Source: an uncultured Treponema sp.
GTDB taxonomy: Bacteria; Spirochaetota; Spirochaetia; Treponematales; Treponemataceae
DNA: 64,000 nucleotides
Direction of reading: 5' to 3'
NCBI GenBank assembly: GCA_946615905.1
Contig: CAMOIE010000008.1
Coordinates: forward strand, 1 to 64,000
Shown here piece after piece: positions 17,341-26,556 of this stretch. Within the stretch, counting starts at the first letter, position 1; every line of letters starts with the position of its first letter. A model generated the notes under the pieces. It was given only the letters and a program-made list of their open reading frames with translations, was not told the DNA's origin and ran no database searches. The position numbers were made by a program, and so were the translations under genes.

Positions 17341-19419
17341 ATGAAAAGCATCAAAACTAAGCTTCTTTTTATAGTCATATTGATTGTCCTTGTTTCGAAC
17401 GGGACTTTGGGGGTCATTTCCTATCTGGAAACTGAGTCTTCCTTGAGGGGAACTGTCCAGCAGACTTTGCGTGCCACTGCGAAGAACGTCGCCGACAAAA
17501 TCGATGAGGTGAACGAAAAGCACCTTTGTATGCTGGAGGGCATTGCGGCCTTGCCTTACTGCACGGATGATTCGATTTCCTTGCGGGACAAAACTTTGAT
17601 GATTGGTAAAGCCGCTAAAATCAATCCTGAATATGAGAATGTGGCTTATTACAATGAAAAAGCCCAGTCAATCACTGCTTTCGGCCAGTTCATTGAGATT
17701 CCGGACCGAGTTTGGTTCAAGGAGGCTATGAAGGGCAACCGCTATGTCGGCCGGCCTGTCGTAAGCCCCGTGAACAATCAGCTTATGCTCCAGTACAGCG
17801 TCCCGATTTATGATGAGAATAAAAATATCAGGGGCGTTCTCTGCGCCAACGTCTACGGAAAGTCTCTATGCGAATTTGTTTCGGAAATCAATTTCGGAAA
17901 GAGTTCGCACCCGATTGTGGTTGACATGGCCACAGGATACACCGTTGCCTCCGAGGACGTGAACAACGTGATCAACCAGCAGAATCTCGTGGACGAGTCT
18001 TCTGGAAAGCTCAAGGAAATCTTTGACGACATGATGCGGGGTAATACCCTGGGCAGCTCCTATACAGACTCTGCCAAGGGCGTGAAGATGACCTGCGCCT
18101 ACCAGCCTGTCGGAAAGTCCTGCTCTTGGGCTGTCTTTGGTGCCGCCCCCTACAGCGACTTTTTCGCCGCCATCACTGTAATCCGCAACATAGTATTGCT
18201 CTCAACTGTGATTGCGGTGATTTTGTCTTCAATAATACTCTTCGGGTTCGTCGCGCATATCATGAAGCCTTTGAAGGAAGTGAAGGACTCCATAACAAAA
18301 ATCGCATCCGGCAACGCCGACCTGACAAACAGAATCAAGCAGTCCTCAAATGACGAGATTGGTGACGTAGTGAAAGGCTTCAACACCTTCACCGAAAAAC
18401 TTCAGACCATTATCGCCCAGGTCAAACAGTCAAAGGATTCTTTGGGAATCGCGGGCCAGGACTTGGAGGCCTCGACGGAAGACACGTCAGCTTCAATCAC
18501 TCAGATTATCGCAAACATTGACTCCGTCCACAAGCAGATTTCAAATCAGGGAAATTCCGTTCAGCAGACGGCAGGTGCTGTCAATCAAATCGCCTCGAAC
18601 ATCCAGTCCTTGGAGCGCATGATTGAAGGCCAGTCCTCCGGTGTCACGCAGGCTTCCGCCGCAGTCGAGGAGATGATTGGAAACATCGCCTCCGTAAACC
18701 AGTCGGTCGACAAAATGTCCTCGTCTTTCGAGGAGCTTTCAACCCATGCCCAGAACGGAGCCCAGAAGCAGGATGATGTTAACGCCCGTATCGAGCAGAT
18801 TGAGGCCCAGTCACAGATGCTGCAGGAGGCCAACGCCGCGATTTCCGCTATCGCTGAGCAGACAAACCTCTTGGCTATGAACGCCGCAATCGAGGCGGCC
18901 CATGCCGGTGAGGCTGGAAAGGGCTTCTCTGTCGTCGCTGACGAAATCAGAAAGCTCTCTGAGACTTCTACAGTCCAGTCAAGGACTATCGGAGACCAGC
19001 TCAGCAACATCAAGGATTCTATCGGCTCCGTTGTGTCAGCCTCTGCTGAGTCAAGCATGGCATTCCGTGTCGTGGCCGACAAAATCAAGGAGACTGACCA
19101 GCTTGTCCGCCAGATTAAGGCCGCTATGGAAGAGCAGAATGAGGGATCCCGCCAGATTACGGATGCCCTCCACTCGATGAACGACTCCACGACCGAAGTC
19201 CGCAATGCCGCCCACGAGATGACTGAGGGCAACAAGACGATTCTTGCGGAAATCAAGCACCTGCAGGATGCCACCACGGTCATGAACCAGAGCATGAGCG
19301 AGATGTCGGTCGGCGCGAGAAAAATCAATGAGACGGGCGCGGCTCTTGCCGGAATCGCCGGAAAGATGACTGAGTCCATCAACGATATCGGCAGTCAGAT
19401 TGACCAGTTCAAGGTTTGA
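17341..19419 (+). CDS. Methyl-accepting chemotaxis protein with periplasmic Cache domain
   Basis: A 692-residue chemoreceptor. TM1 is near residues 10-30 (LLFIVILIVLVSNGTLGVIS). A large extracytoplasmic dCache-like sensor follows to about residue 280, then TM2 (IVLLSTVIAVILSSIILFGF), a HAMP region, and a long helical signalling domain with the hairpin tip AEQTNLLAMNAAIEAAHAGEAGKGFSVVADEIRKLSE. Heptads with E/Q pairs are candidate methylation sites. It passes ligand signals to CheA/CheW to steer swimming. The ligand is unknown; dCache receptors often bind amino acids. The in-frame TTG at 17323 was rejected because a -10 box lies between it and the ATG. Confidence 0.93.
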   Translation: MKSIKTKLLFIVILIVLVSNGTLGVISYLETESSLRGTVQQTLRATAKNVADKIDEVNEKHLCMLEGIAALPYCTDDSISLRDKTLMIGKAAKINPEYENVAYYNEKAQSITAFGQFIEIPDRVWFKEAMKGNRYVGRPVVSPVNNQLMLQYSVPIYDENKNIRGVLCANVYGKSLCEFVSEINFGKSSHPIVVDMATGYTVASEDVNNVINQQNLVDESSGKLKEIFDDMMRGNTLGSSYTDSAKGVKMTCAYQPVGKSCSWAVFGAAPYSDFFAAITVIRNIVLLSTVIAVILSSIILFGFVAHIMKPLKEVKDSITKIASGNADLTNRIKQSSNDEIGDVVKGFNTFTEKLQTIIAQVKQSKDSLGIAGQDLEASTEDTSASITQIIANIDSVHKQISNQGNSVQQTAGAVNQIASNIQSLERMIEGQSSGVTQASAAVEEMIGNIASVNQSVDKMSSSFEELSTHAQNGAQKQDDVNARIEQIEAQSQMLQEANAAISAIAEQTNLLAMNAAIEAAHAGEAGKGFSVVADEIRKLSETSTVQSRTIGDQLSNIKDSIGSVVSASAESSMAFRVVADKIKETDQLVRQIKAAMEEQNEGSRQITDALHSMNDSTTEVRNAAHEMTEGNKTILAEIKHLQDATTVMNQSMSEMSVGARKINETGAALAGIAGKMTESINDIGSQIDQFKV

Positions 19420-19433
19420 GACTGATTCTATGG

Positions 19434-19462
19434 TTGCAAAATGGCTTCTTTGCTTGTACAAT
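19434..19462 (+). promoter_or_regulatory. phoH promoter, predicted near-leaderless
   Basis: TTGCAA (19434-19439), a 17-bp spacer and TACAAT (19457-19462) are followed by eight bases and the GTG start. TTGCAA as -35 is also used by uvrA and by the small secreted protein gene at 32.3 kb. Confidence 0.6.
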
Positions 19463-19470
19463 AGGCAATA

Positions 19471-20424
19471 GTGGACTCTCAATATAAAATTGTGCTTTCA
19501 GACACGGATATTTTGTCCCGTGTCTGCGGCACTAACGACAGCAATTTAAAACTCATTGAAGAACATCTCGGCGTTCCTGTTTTCACCTGCGGAAATGAGC
19601 TTTCCGTGGAAAAAGATGACCCTGCCTTGCAGCAGGAGTTCCGCTTTATCATCAACAGAATTGTCGATGAAATCGAGGAATCCGGTGACTCGTCCGGCGA
19701 CATGGTTGAGTCAATCCTTCACGCCTCCCTTGACGGTGACGATTTTAACGCCGCTGACTGCGCGATTGCGATTCCCGGCGGAATGAGAAAGGTTTTCCCC
19801 AAGACAAAAAATCAGGCCAGATTGATTCAGGCCTTCCGCAAGAACGACTTGGTTTTTGCCGAGGGACCTGCCGGAAGCGGAAAGACTTTCCTTGCGATCG
19901 CCGAGGCTTTGCGCCTAGTCCTGAGCCATAAAGTGAATTCGATTGTTTTGACAAGACCCGTCGTTGAGGCGGGTGAGAGCCTTGGCTTTCTTCCGGGCAA
20001 CCTTGAGGAAAAGCTCAGTCCATATTTGCGGCCTCTTTATGATGCCATGGGTTTTTGCGTCTCAAAGGACGTGATTAAAAAACTGGTCGAGAGCGGAATT
20101 GTCGAGACTGCCCCTCTGGCCTATATGCGCGGCCGTACACTGCATAATTCTGTCGTCATTTTGGACGAGGCCCAGAACACTACGCGTGAGCAGATGAAAA
20201 TGTTTTTGACCCGCATGGGCGAGAATTCAAAAGTTTTTATCACAGGTGACGTGTCCCAAATCGACCTGCCAAAAAGACAGCCTTCCGGCTTGATTCACGC
20301 GCTTGAAATCCTTAAGAACATTCCAGAAATCAGCATAGTAAAACTTTCCGGCGGGGACGTTGTGCGTTCCTCCCTGGTGAGAAAAATTGTAAAGGCATAC
20401 GAAGATGAACAAACAGACGAATAG
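19471..20424 (+). CDS. phoH: PhoH family ATPase
   Basis: A 317-residue protein starting at GTG 19471. Walker A GPAGSGKTF and Walker B VVILDEAQN are present. The family segment TRPVVEAGESLGFLPGNLEEKLSPYLRPLYDAM and the ITGDVSQIDLP motif also match. PhoH proteins are cytoplasmic nucleotide-binding proteins linked to RNA metabolism; the exact activity is unsettled. It heads phoH - HD phosphodiesterase - ybeY - CBS protein, an arrangement conserved in many bacteria that points to ribosome and RNA quality control. Its 3' end overlaps the next gene by 20 bp. Confidence 0.9.
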   Translation: MDSQYKIVLSDTDILSRVCGTNDSNLKLIEEHLGVPVFTCGNELSVEKDDPALQQEFRFIINRIVDEIEESGDSSGDMVESILHASLDGDDFNAADCAIAIPGGMRKVFPKTKNQARLIQAFRKNDLVFAEGPAGSGKTFLAIAEALRLVLSHKVNSIVLTRPVVEAGESLGFLPGNLEEKLSPYLRPLYDAMGFCVSKDVIKKLVESGIVETAPLAYMRGRTLHNSVVILDEAQNTTREQMKMFLTRMGENSKVFITGDVSQIDLPKRQPSGLIHALEILKNIPEISIVKLSGGDVVRSSLVRKIVKAYEDEQTDE

Positions 20425-22234
20425 CGAAGAAAAAGCTTTTATCGCTCAGACTATTTCTGCCGTCGGGGCTTATGTGGCGAAAAACTGGCACGTTTTGCTT
20501 CTATTTATTTTGACCTTTTTGGCTTCTTCCGCCGTCCTTTATTTGGACACGAATACGAACGAGACTATCGCCTCTTTTGCAATCGAGGAATATGAGGTCG
20601 GTCAGGTCGCGGACAAGACAATCGTTGCCAACAAGTCCATTTCCGCCGATGAGCGCTACCCGGTTGAAATCACCGAGGGCGAAAAAGTCATCAAGAAGGG
20701 CTTTGCGATTACAGACGAGCAGTTTTTGAAATTGCGCAAGATGGCGGATTCTCCGGTTTATATCGACTACCGGGCTTTTGCGGACAGGATTCTCTTTTTG
20801 ATGCTGCTCTCCGCCCTCTGGTTTCTTTTGTATTCGCCGGTTGTCCTAGGCAAAAATGTTGAATTCAAGGAGCTTGTTTTTGAGAGCGTTCTATTTTTCA
20901 TAGTTTTCGGAATGACAATCTTGGGCGGAAAAAGCGCGGCCTTGCAGCCTGTCTTCGCCCTGCCTGTCGTGATTCCTGCCGCCCTCTGCATTTTCCTGAC
21001 GGCGATTTTGTTCGGCCAGAGGTCAGCCTTTTTCTTTGCGATTTTGATTTCCCTCGGCGTTCTCTGTGCTGACAAGTTTGAGCTTGTCCCCGCTATGTTC
21101 ACTCTGGCCTCATCTCTGGCGGCCGCGAGAATTGTCAGGTCAATCGAGCGCAGAATCGACATGGTTTTTGCCGCGATTTTGATTGCGGTTTTGAACGTTG
21201 TCTTTATCATCGTTTTGAAGGTGATTTTCAACGCCCAGCTGCTTTCCGACGCGGTTTTTGTCCTTCCTGCAATAGCATTTAACGGCTTTATCTCCGGAAT
21301 CCTTGTTCTCGGCCTTTTGACACCTCTTGAGTATATTTTGAACACGGCCTCAGTCTTCCGCCTGATGGACTTGAGCGACTTGAACGCCCCGATTATGCGC
21401 CACATGCTCCTTAACGCGCCGGGAACCTACAATCATTCAATGATGGTCGCCTCCCTCGCGGAGAACGCCTGTAAGTCAATCGGCGCGAATCCACTTTTGG
21501 CCAGGGTCGGAGCCTACTATCACGATATCGGAAAAATAGAGCAGGCCGAGTATTTCACAGAGAACAACTTGGACGGCGTGAACCACCACACAGACTTGAA
21601 CCCATCTCTCTCATTTTCGATTATAAAGAGCCATGTCCGCCGTGGAGTGGAGAAGGCGAACCAGCTCCGCCTGCCAAAACAGATTATCGACATAATCTCG
21701 GAACACCACGGAAATTCTGTGATCACATATTTTTACAACGAGGCCAAGAAAAAGGATGAGTCCGTGCGCCAGGAAGACTATTCTTACCCAGGAAATCCTC
21801 CTACCACAAAGGAATCCGCCGTTGTCATGCTTGCCGATGTCAGCGAGGCCGCCTGCCACTCTTTGGACAATCCTTCCGCGATGAGACTTGAGAAATTCAT
21901 ATCGCAGATTTTGAGCGACAAGGTTGACCACCACCAGCTTGACAACTGCGCCCTGACTTTCGGCGAGCTGACTGCAATCAAGGATACTTTCGTCCAGATT
22001 CTCGCGGGCTACTACCACACTAGAATCAAGTACCAGAACCAAAAAGACCCGGACTCCGAGAAGACAGACAAGTCTGACAAAACTCTCGAACAGCTTCCTG
22101 ATGACGGCGACAAGACCATTGAGATGTCTGCCGAAAGCGTTAAAAAGGCTGCCGGAAAGTCAAAGGAGGATACTCCGGTGACTGAAAAAGGCAGAAGGTC
22201 TTCCAAAAAAGAGGCGAAAGGGGATAAACAATGA
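20405..22234 (+). CDS. 7TM-HD family cyclic-di-AMP phosphodiesterase (PgpH-like)
   Basis: A 609-residue protein. One N-terminal membrane helix (HVLLLFILTFLASSAVLYL) precedes an extracytoplasmic segment of about 80 residues. A cluster of about seven membrane helices runs from roughly residue 120 to 310. The cytoplasmic HD domain has NHSMMVASLAENA, then YYHDIGKI, and a later EHHGN. This is the PgpH/YqfF plan, whose characterised members hydrolyse c-di-AMP. The outer domain is shorter than in Firmicutes homologues. The C terminus is a low-complexity Lys/Ser/Glu tail. It overlaps phoH and ybeY (ATGA), so the genes are translationally coupled. Confidence 0.85.
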   Translation: MNKQTNSEEKAFIAQTISAVGAYVAKNWHVLLLFILTFLASSAVLYLDTNTNETIASFAIEEYEVGQVADKTIVANKSISADERYPVEITEGEKVIKKGFAITDEQFLKLRKMADSPVYIDYRAFADRILFLMLLSALWFLLYSPVVLGKNVEFKELVFESVLFFIVFGMTILGGKSAALQPVFALPVVIPAALCIFLTAILFGQRSAFFFAILISLGVLCADKFELVPAMFTLASSLAAARIVRSIERRIDMVFAAILIAVLNVVFIIVLKVIFNAQLLSDAVFVLPAIAFNGFISGILVLGLLTPLEYILNTASVFRLMDLSDLNAPIMRHMLLNAPGTYNHSMMVASLAENACKSIGANPLLARVGAYYHDIGKIEQAEYFTENNLDGVNHHTDLNPSLSFSIIKSHVRRGVEKANQLRLPKQIIDIISEHHGNSVITYFYNEAKKKDESVRQEDYSYPGNPPTTKESAVVMLADVSEAACHSLDNPSAMRLEKFISQILSDKVDHHQLDNCALTFGELTAIKDTFVQILAGYYHTRIKYQNQKDPDSEKTDKSDKTLEQLPDDGDKTIEMSAESVKKAAGKSKEDTPVTEKGRRSSKKEAKGDKQ

Positions 22235-22704
22235 ACCGTATTTTGATTTCAATGGAAGAAGGCCGGACGGAGCCTGACTGGCTTGGAAAAATAGAGCCTT
22301 ACATGCAGGAAGTGATGAAAAAACTCGGTTATGACGGTGAGGAGCTTTCCGTTCTTTTTTGCGGGGACGACTTCATCCATAATCTTAACAAAGAATACCG
22401 CGAGATTGACTCGGCCACTGACATCCTTTCCTTTGAGAGCGGCGATGAGTACGAGGACGAGGAGGGCAGCTGGAAATGCGCGGGCGATATTATAATCAGC
22501 CTTGAGACCCTGCCTGTCAACGCGAAGTATTTTTCAACTGACGAGAACACCGAACTGAAACGCCTTTTGATTCACGGCATCCTTCATTTGAACGGCATGG
22601 ATCACGGGGACGCTCACGTGGAGCCTGGAGTGGAGCCGACAGACGAGATGCTTATCTTGCAGGAAAGAGTCCTTAAAGAGTTCAAAGACGAAAAATTAAT
22701 CTAA
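22231..22704 (+). CDS. ybeY: Endoribonuclease YbeY (16S rRNA maturation)
   Basis: A 157-residue protein ending with the metal-binding motif HGILHLNGMDH in the UPF0054 fold. ATDILSFESGDEY is the conserved TDVLSFP-like segment. YbeY processes the 16S rRNA 3' end and takes part in ribosome quality control. Its ATG overlaps the stop of the HD gene by four bases, and it sits in the usual phoH cluster. An acidic insert (EYEDEEGSW) replaces the usual short loop. Confidence 0.92.
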   Translation: MNRILISMEEGRTEPDWLGKIEPYMQEVMKKLGYDGEELSVLFCGDDFIHNLNKEYREIDSATDILSFESGDEYEDEEGSWKCAGDIIISLETLPVNAKYFSTDENTELKRLLIHGILHLNGMDHGDAHVEPGVEPTDEMLILQERVLKEFKDEKLI

Positions 22705-22734
22705 TTATAGAGATTTATAGAAAATAGAGGTACT

Positions 22735-23547
22735 ATGAGTTTATTTAATTTTGGAAAAAACAAAGAGGAACCACACTCTAGCAGCCCGGGCAGAAACAGC
22801 GACACGGACCGGGCACAGGAAGAAATCATCACAGAAGAAAAAAAGGACATGATCAAGGGAATCGAGGACTTGTCCGAGACTTCCGTAAAGGAAGTCATGA
22901 TTCCACGTATTGACGTGGATTTTATCCCCCTCGACACTCCGAAAAATGAGCTGCTTGAGAAAATCGCGGAGTCTGGCCACTCCCGCTTTCCGGTTTATTC
23001 GGATTCAATCGACAACGTTGTCGGCGTTCTCTACGTAAAGGACATAATCAAGGCATTTTCAAAGAACGAGGAAATCGATTTGGAAAAACTCGTCCGCAAG
23101 GCATTCTTCGTTCCTGAATCAAAGAGAATCGACGGACTTTTGCGCGAATTCAAAAGACGGCACGTTCACATCGCGATTGCGGTTGACGAGTACGGCGGAG
23201 TGAGCGGAATAGTCTGCATGGAAGACATCATCGAGGAAATCGTCGGTGACATTCAGGACGAGTTCGACAACGAGCGTGAGGATGTGATTACGGTCGGCGA
23301 GAACATCTGGCTTTGTGATGCCCGCGTCGCCCTTGAGGATTTGAATGAAAAGCTGGAGACTGAATTTCCGGCTGAGGATTTTGACACTTTGGGCGGCTTT
23401 GTCTTTGACCTTTTCTCAAGGATTCCTGTCAAATACGAGAAAATCTCCTGGCAGAATTTCGATTTTATCGTCCAGGACATGGAAGGCCACCGCTTAAATT
23501 TAATAAAAGTCATCAAAAAAGCCGAAAATACAAGTAATGAAGAATGA
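22735..23547 (+). CDS. CorC/HlyC-type CBS-pair protein
   Basis: A 270-residue protein. Two CBS domains cover about residues 55-185; the first begins EVMIPRIDVDFIPLDTP. The C-terminal CorC_HlyC domain (about 200-265) contains ARVALEDLNEKLETEFP and FDTLGGFVFDLFSRIP. No membrane domain is present, so it is the short CorC form. The family is implicated in Mg/Co resistance and efflux, but the mechanism is unclear. The start has GAGG eight bases upstream. Its last codons and stop (23545-23547) lie within a 15-bp sequence shared with the repeat after uvrA. Confidence 0.87.
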   Translation: MSLFNFGKNKEEPHSSSPGRNSDTDRAQEEIITEEKKDMIKGIEDLSETSVKEVMIPRIDVDFIPLDTPKNELLEKIAESGHSRFPVYSDSIDNVVGVLYVKDIIKAFSKNEEIDLEKLVRKAFFVPESKRIDGLLREFKRRHVHIAIAVDEYGGVSGIVCMEDIIEEIVGDIQDEFDNEREDVITVGENIWLCDARVALEDLNEKLETEFPAEDFDTLGGFVFDLFSRIPVKYEKISWQNFDFIVQDMEGHRLNLIKVIKKAENTSNEE

Positions 23548-23715
23548 ATAATGAAAAATGAACAATTGCTGGGAAAAGTTTTGGGCGTTCGCCGTTCGCT
23601 ACGCTCGCGGCGGCGGGCTTTTCGTGGCTACGGCGACTAACCGCGCCTCCGGTGCTATCGCACTTGCTTCGCAACCACTACAATCCCTAACGCATTTTGC
23701 GGTCAGAGTTTTTCA
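23540..23715 (-). repeat. GC-rich hairpin repeat, GGGATTG family, overlapping the CBS-protein stop codon
   Basis: On the minus strand: GCGTTAGGGATTGTAGTGG, hairpin TTGCGAAGCAA, GTGCGATAGCAC, CGG, GAAAAGCCCGCC, hairpin around GCGAGCGTAGCGAA, then GAACGCCCAAAAC and the terminal AT-rich block. The terminal 15-mer AAGAATGAATAATGA (plus strand 23540-23554) includes the TGA of the preceding gene. The block order matches the 13.4 kb and 39.0 kb copies. The segment holds no gene. Confidence 0.6.
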
Positions 23716-23737
23716 TTAAAAAAACGGGTGGGACAAT

Positions 23738-25885
23738 ATGACATTGAGAAAAAAACTTTCATTGGGAATCGTGATCCTTCTTTTTGCATTGCCTTTGATT
23801 GCCCAGGACAATTCTCCGGCGGTTTTGAAATTCTACGATTCCGGCGTTCAAAAGCAGATTGCCGAGGACTTTTACGGAGCCGCCGAAGATTTCAACGAGG
23901 CCGTGCAGAGAAATCCAGCTTTTTCTGACGCATGGTTCCATCTTGCCCAGGTGACTTATGAGGTCGGAGACTACAGCCTCGTCTTGAATTATCTGGAAAA
24001 AGCCGAGAAATTCGCCAAGGATAAAACAGAAATCCTCAATTTGCGCGGAATGACATTGATTTCCCTTGACCGCCTTGAGGAAGCAAGAAAGATTTTCACC
24101 GATGTCTTGAAATCCTCCCCAAACAATGTTGACGCCCGCTTCGGACTGGCAGAGCTTGACCTTTTTGAGGGCCGCTATGACGGGGCTGAAAGAATGTACC
24201 TTGACGCCTTGAAGCGGGAGACCGACTCCAGGAAGGCCCTCCTTTCACTTGCTGTCCTGTCCGCAGAGACCGGAAAAAATGATACCGCCAGAAAATATCT
24301 TGACCAGGCCTTGCGCCGTCATTCCGGTGAGAGCGAGGTCCACTACCTTGCGGCCTATCTTGAGGCCCGCGCGGGGAATTTCTCCGAGGCGGAGAGAAGG
24401 GCAAGGGCTGCGGTTCAGCTGAACGGAAATTTCACCGGTGCCTATGTCCTTTTGGCCTCTGTATTATATTCTCAAAAGCGCTGGGGGGAAGTCATTGATA
24501 TCTGCGACTATTTGATTGCCAAGGATAGAAAATTGACTTCCGCCTGGTATTTGAAGGGACTTTCTAATTACAGGCTCGGCGACTCTGAAAAGGCGATTTC
24601 AATTTGGTCTACGGCCCTCTCAATCGTCCCGCAGGATGAGATTATGCGCGCCATTTTGGAGCTTGTCGTGAACCGCACTCTTCCGATTGAGGACAATCGC
24701 CGCTCCTCTTGGTCTGACTACCATATTGCCCGCGCACGCGAGTATGCCAAAGTTTTTGAGGGGGAGGCCGCCCGCTACGAGTACCAGCAGGCCCTCTCAA
24801 TCGACCCGAATAATATTTCCGCCCGCTATGAGTTTGCCGAGGTCCTTAGAAAAATCGGTTTGAACGAGCTTTATCTTGAACAGCTGAGATTTATACAGAG
24901 CCAGCAGGCTGAGCTTGATGCGGCCGCAGAGGAAAAGTCCGGCAAAAAGCTGGAGAAATCCGCGAGCCAAAAATCAACGGAAAGAAAAATCTCTGACACT
25001 GTTGAGTCATATTCCTCTTTGATGAAGTACGAGCTTCCCGCAAAGTGGAACGTACAGCCCTTCTATTTGGACAAGAACCGTTGGAATGTCGGAATTTTCT
25101 ATAAAAAATCTCCCGCCCAGCTTGTCCATTGTGACGGTGAGGAAATCGCAGCTGCCATGGCCGCGGACATCTTCCGTGGAATCGCCACGACGACTGTCGC
25201 TGTCTCAAATCAGGAGGTTTCCGGCTACGGAGAGGCTTTCAGCAGGGCGAGAAAAAGCAAGCTTGATTATTTTGTCCTTCTTTCTTTTGACGAATCTGAG
25301 CGTGAGGTCTCGCTCGATGCCGTGATTTACAACGGGCGCAACGGAACTGAGACAAAGCGTTTCTCTGTCTTCCGCACGGGTAACGGACGATTTACATCTG
25401 TCTTGCGCTCATTCCGCCGCTCAGTCCTTGAGATGCTTCCAATCCGGGGAAAAATTATCGCCCGCAACGGAAACGAGATTTTGATTGACCTTGGAAAATC
25501 CGAGGGGCTTGTCAAAAACGCCATGATGGACGTTGTGAAGGCTGGAGCCGTTAAAACTGCTGACACTGGAACTGGCGTAGTATTCCGCCCTCAGGACTCC
25601 CTTGGAAATCTTGACCTTTCTTCTGTCGGTGAGGAAATCTCACAGGGAACGCTGACCCAAAAGGGCTTCTACGACCGCGTGAACATCGGGGACGAGGTTC
25701 TTGTAAAGTCAATGCCCAAATATGATTCTGAGGGCAACTTGATTGCGGATGCCAATCCTGCGGCTGACGAGAACGGCAACAAGATTGAGTCTAAGACACA
25801 GGAGCAGAAAAAGAGGATTACGGCCGAGGACTTGGGGCTTGTGAAGACTCCGCCCTTTATTGACTTGATCCGCTCCATTCATTGA
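23738..25885 (+). CDS. TPR-repeat periplasmic/envelope protein
   Basis: A 715-residue protein with a signal peptide (LSLGIVILLFALPLIAQ). About nine tetratricopeptide-like repeats span residues 30-395, for example AWFHLAQVTYEVGDYSLVLNYLEKAEKFA and the following units. The C-terminal ~300 residues form a separate domain with EIAAAMAADIFRGIATTTVAVS and a KIIARNGNEILIDLGKSEGL segment, similar to domains in other treponemal TPR proteins. TPRs mediate protein-protein contacts; the partners are unknown. The gene lies downstream of a repeat, and its start is preceded by GGGTGGGA, a fair ribosome-binding site. Confidence 0.75.
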   Translation: MTLRKKLSLGIVILLFALPLIAQDNSPAVLKFYDSGVQKQIAEDFYGAAEDFNEAVQRNPAFSDAWFHLAQVTYEVGDYSLVLNYLEKAEKFAKDKTEILNLRGMTLISLDRLEEARKIFTDVLKSSPNNVDARFGLAELDLFEGRYDGAERMYLDALKRETDSRKALLSLAVLSAETGKNDTARKYLDQALRRHSGESEVHYLAAYLEARAGNFSEAERRARAAVQLNGNFTGAYVLLASVLYSQKRWGEVIDICDYLIAKDRKLTSAWYLKGLSNYRLGDSEKAISIWSTALSIVPQDEIMRAILELVVNRTLPIEDNRRSSWSDYHIARAREYAKVFEGEAARYEYQQALSIDPNNISARYEFAEVLRKIGLNELYLEQLRFIQSQQAELDAAAEEKSGKKLEKSASQKSTERKISDTVESYSSLMKYELPAKWNVQPFYLDKNRWNVGIFYKKSPAQLVHCDGEEIAAAMAADIFRGIATTTVAVSNQEVSGYGEAFSRARKSKLDYFVLLSFDESEREVSLDAVIYNGRNGTETKRFSVFRTGNGRFTSVLRSFRRSVLEMLPIRGKIIARNGNEILIDLGKSEGLVKNAMMDVVKAGAVKTADTGTGVVFRPQDSLGNLDLSSVGEEISQGTLTQKGFYDRVNIGDEVLVKSMPKYDSEGNLIADANPAADENGNKIESKTQEQKKRITAEDLGLVKTPPFIDLIRSIH

Positions 25886-25938
25886 TTTTACTTTTGCAAA
25901 ATGGTAAAATTTATTGGGAAAATTCCGAGAATATAAGT

Positions 25939-26535
25939 ATGGCAGACAGCAGCTACGAAAAACCGGACTTTTGGTCACGCAAGGCGTTTTCCGAAGGCTA
26001 TCCGGCAAGATCAGTTTACAAATTAAAAGAAATCGACGAGAAATTCGGGCTTTTAAAGAAGTCCTCTGTCGTCCTTGATTTGGGGGCTGCTCCGGGAAGC
26101 TGGACTGTTTTTCTGCTGAGGAATCTTGGAGGCGGTTCAAAAGTTGTTTCCTGCGACTTGAACCCTCTTTCAAAAAGCGTGAAGGGTGAGAACCTCGTCT
26201 TTTTTCAGGGTGATTTGAACGAAGCTTCAATCCGTGAGAAAATCAAGGCGGAAGGACCTTTTGATTTGGTCGTCTGCGACGCCGCTCCCCTTACTACGGG
26301 AAACCGCACGGTCGATACGGCTCGGAGCGAGGGACTTGTTGAGATGGCGATTTATTACGCCCAGTCCATGCTCAAAAAGGGCGGAAACTTTGCGGTCAAG
26401 ATTTTTCAGAACGGCGACCAAGGGCGTCTGCTCAAGAACATGCGGGATATTTTCACCCAGGCAAAGGGCTTTAAACCTGTAGCATGCCGGTCAGAGTCTT
26501 TCGAGACCTATCTGATTGGATTAAATAAAAAGTAA
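25939..26535 (+). CDS. rlmE: 23S rRNA (uridine-2'-O-)-methyltransferase RlmE
   Basis: A 198-residue RrmJ/FtsJ methyltransferase. The SAM-binding motif I is VLDLGAAPGSWT. The catalytic K-D-K-E set is recognisable in RSVYKLKEID, VVCDAAP, GGNFAVKIFQ and the C-terminal SFETYLIGL. It methylates U2552 (E. coli numbering) of 23S rRNA late in 50S assembly. The ATG at 25939 was chosen over one 19 codons upstream because the family starts about here. A TTGATT-16-TAAAAT promoter (25883-25910) is possible. The next gene follows 21 bp later. Confidence 0.92.
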   Translation: MADSSYEKPDFWSRKAFSEGYPARSVYKLKEIDEKFGLLKKSSVVLDLGAAPGSWTVFLLRNLGGGSKVVSCDLNPLSKSVKGENLVFFQGDLNEASIREKIKAEGPFDLVVCDAAPLTTGNRTVDTARSEGLVEMAIYYAQSMLKKGGNFAVKIFQNGDQGRLLKNMRDIFTQAKGFKPVACRSESFETYLIGLNKK

Positions 26536-26556
26536 AAAATAGGAAAGGAAGAAAAA

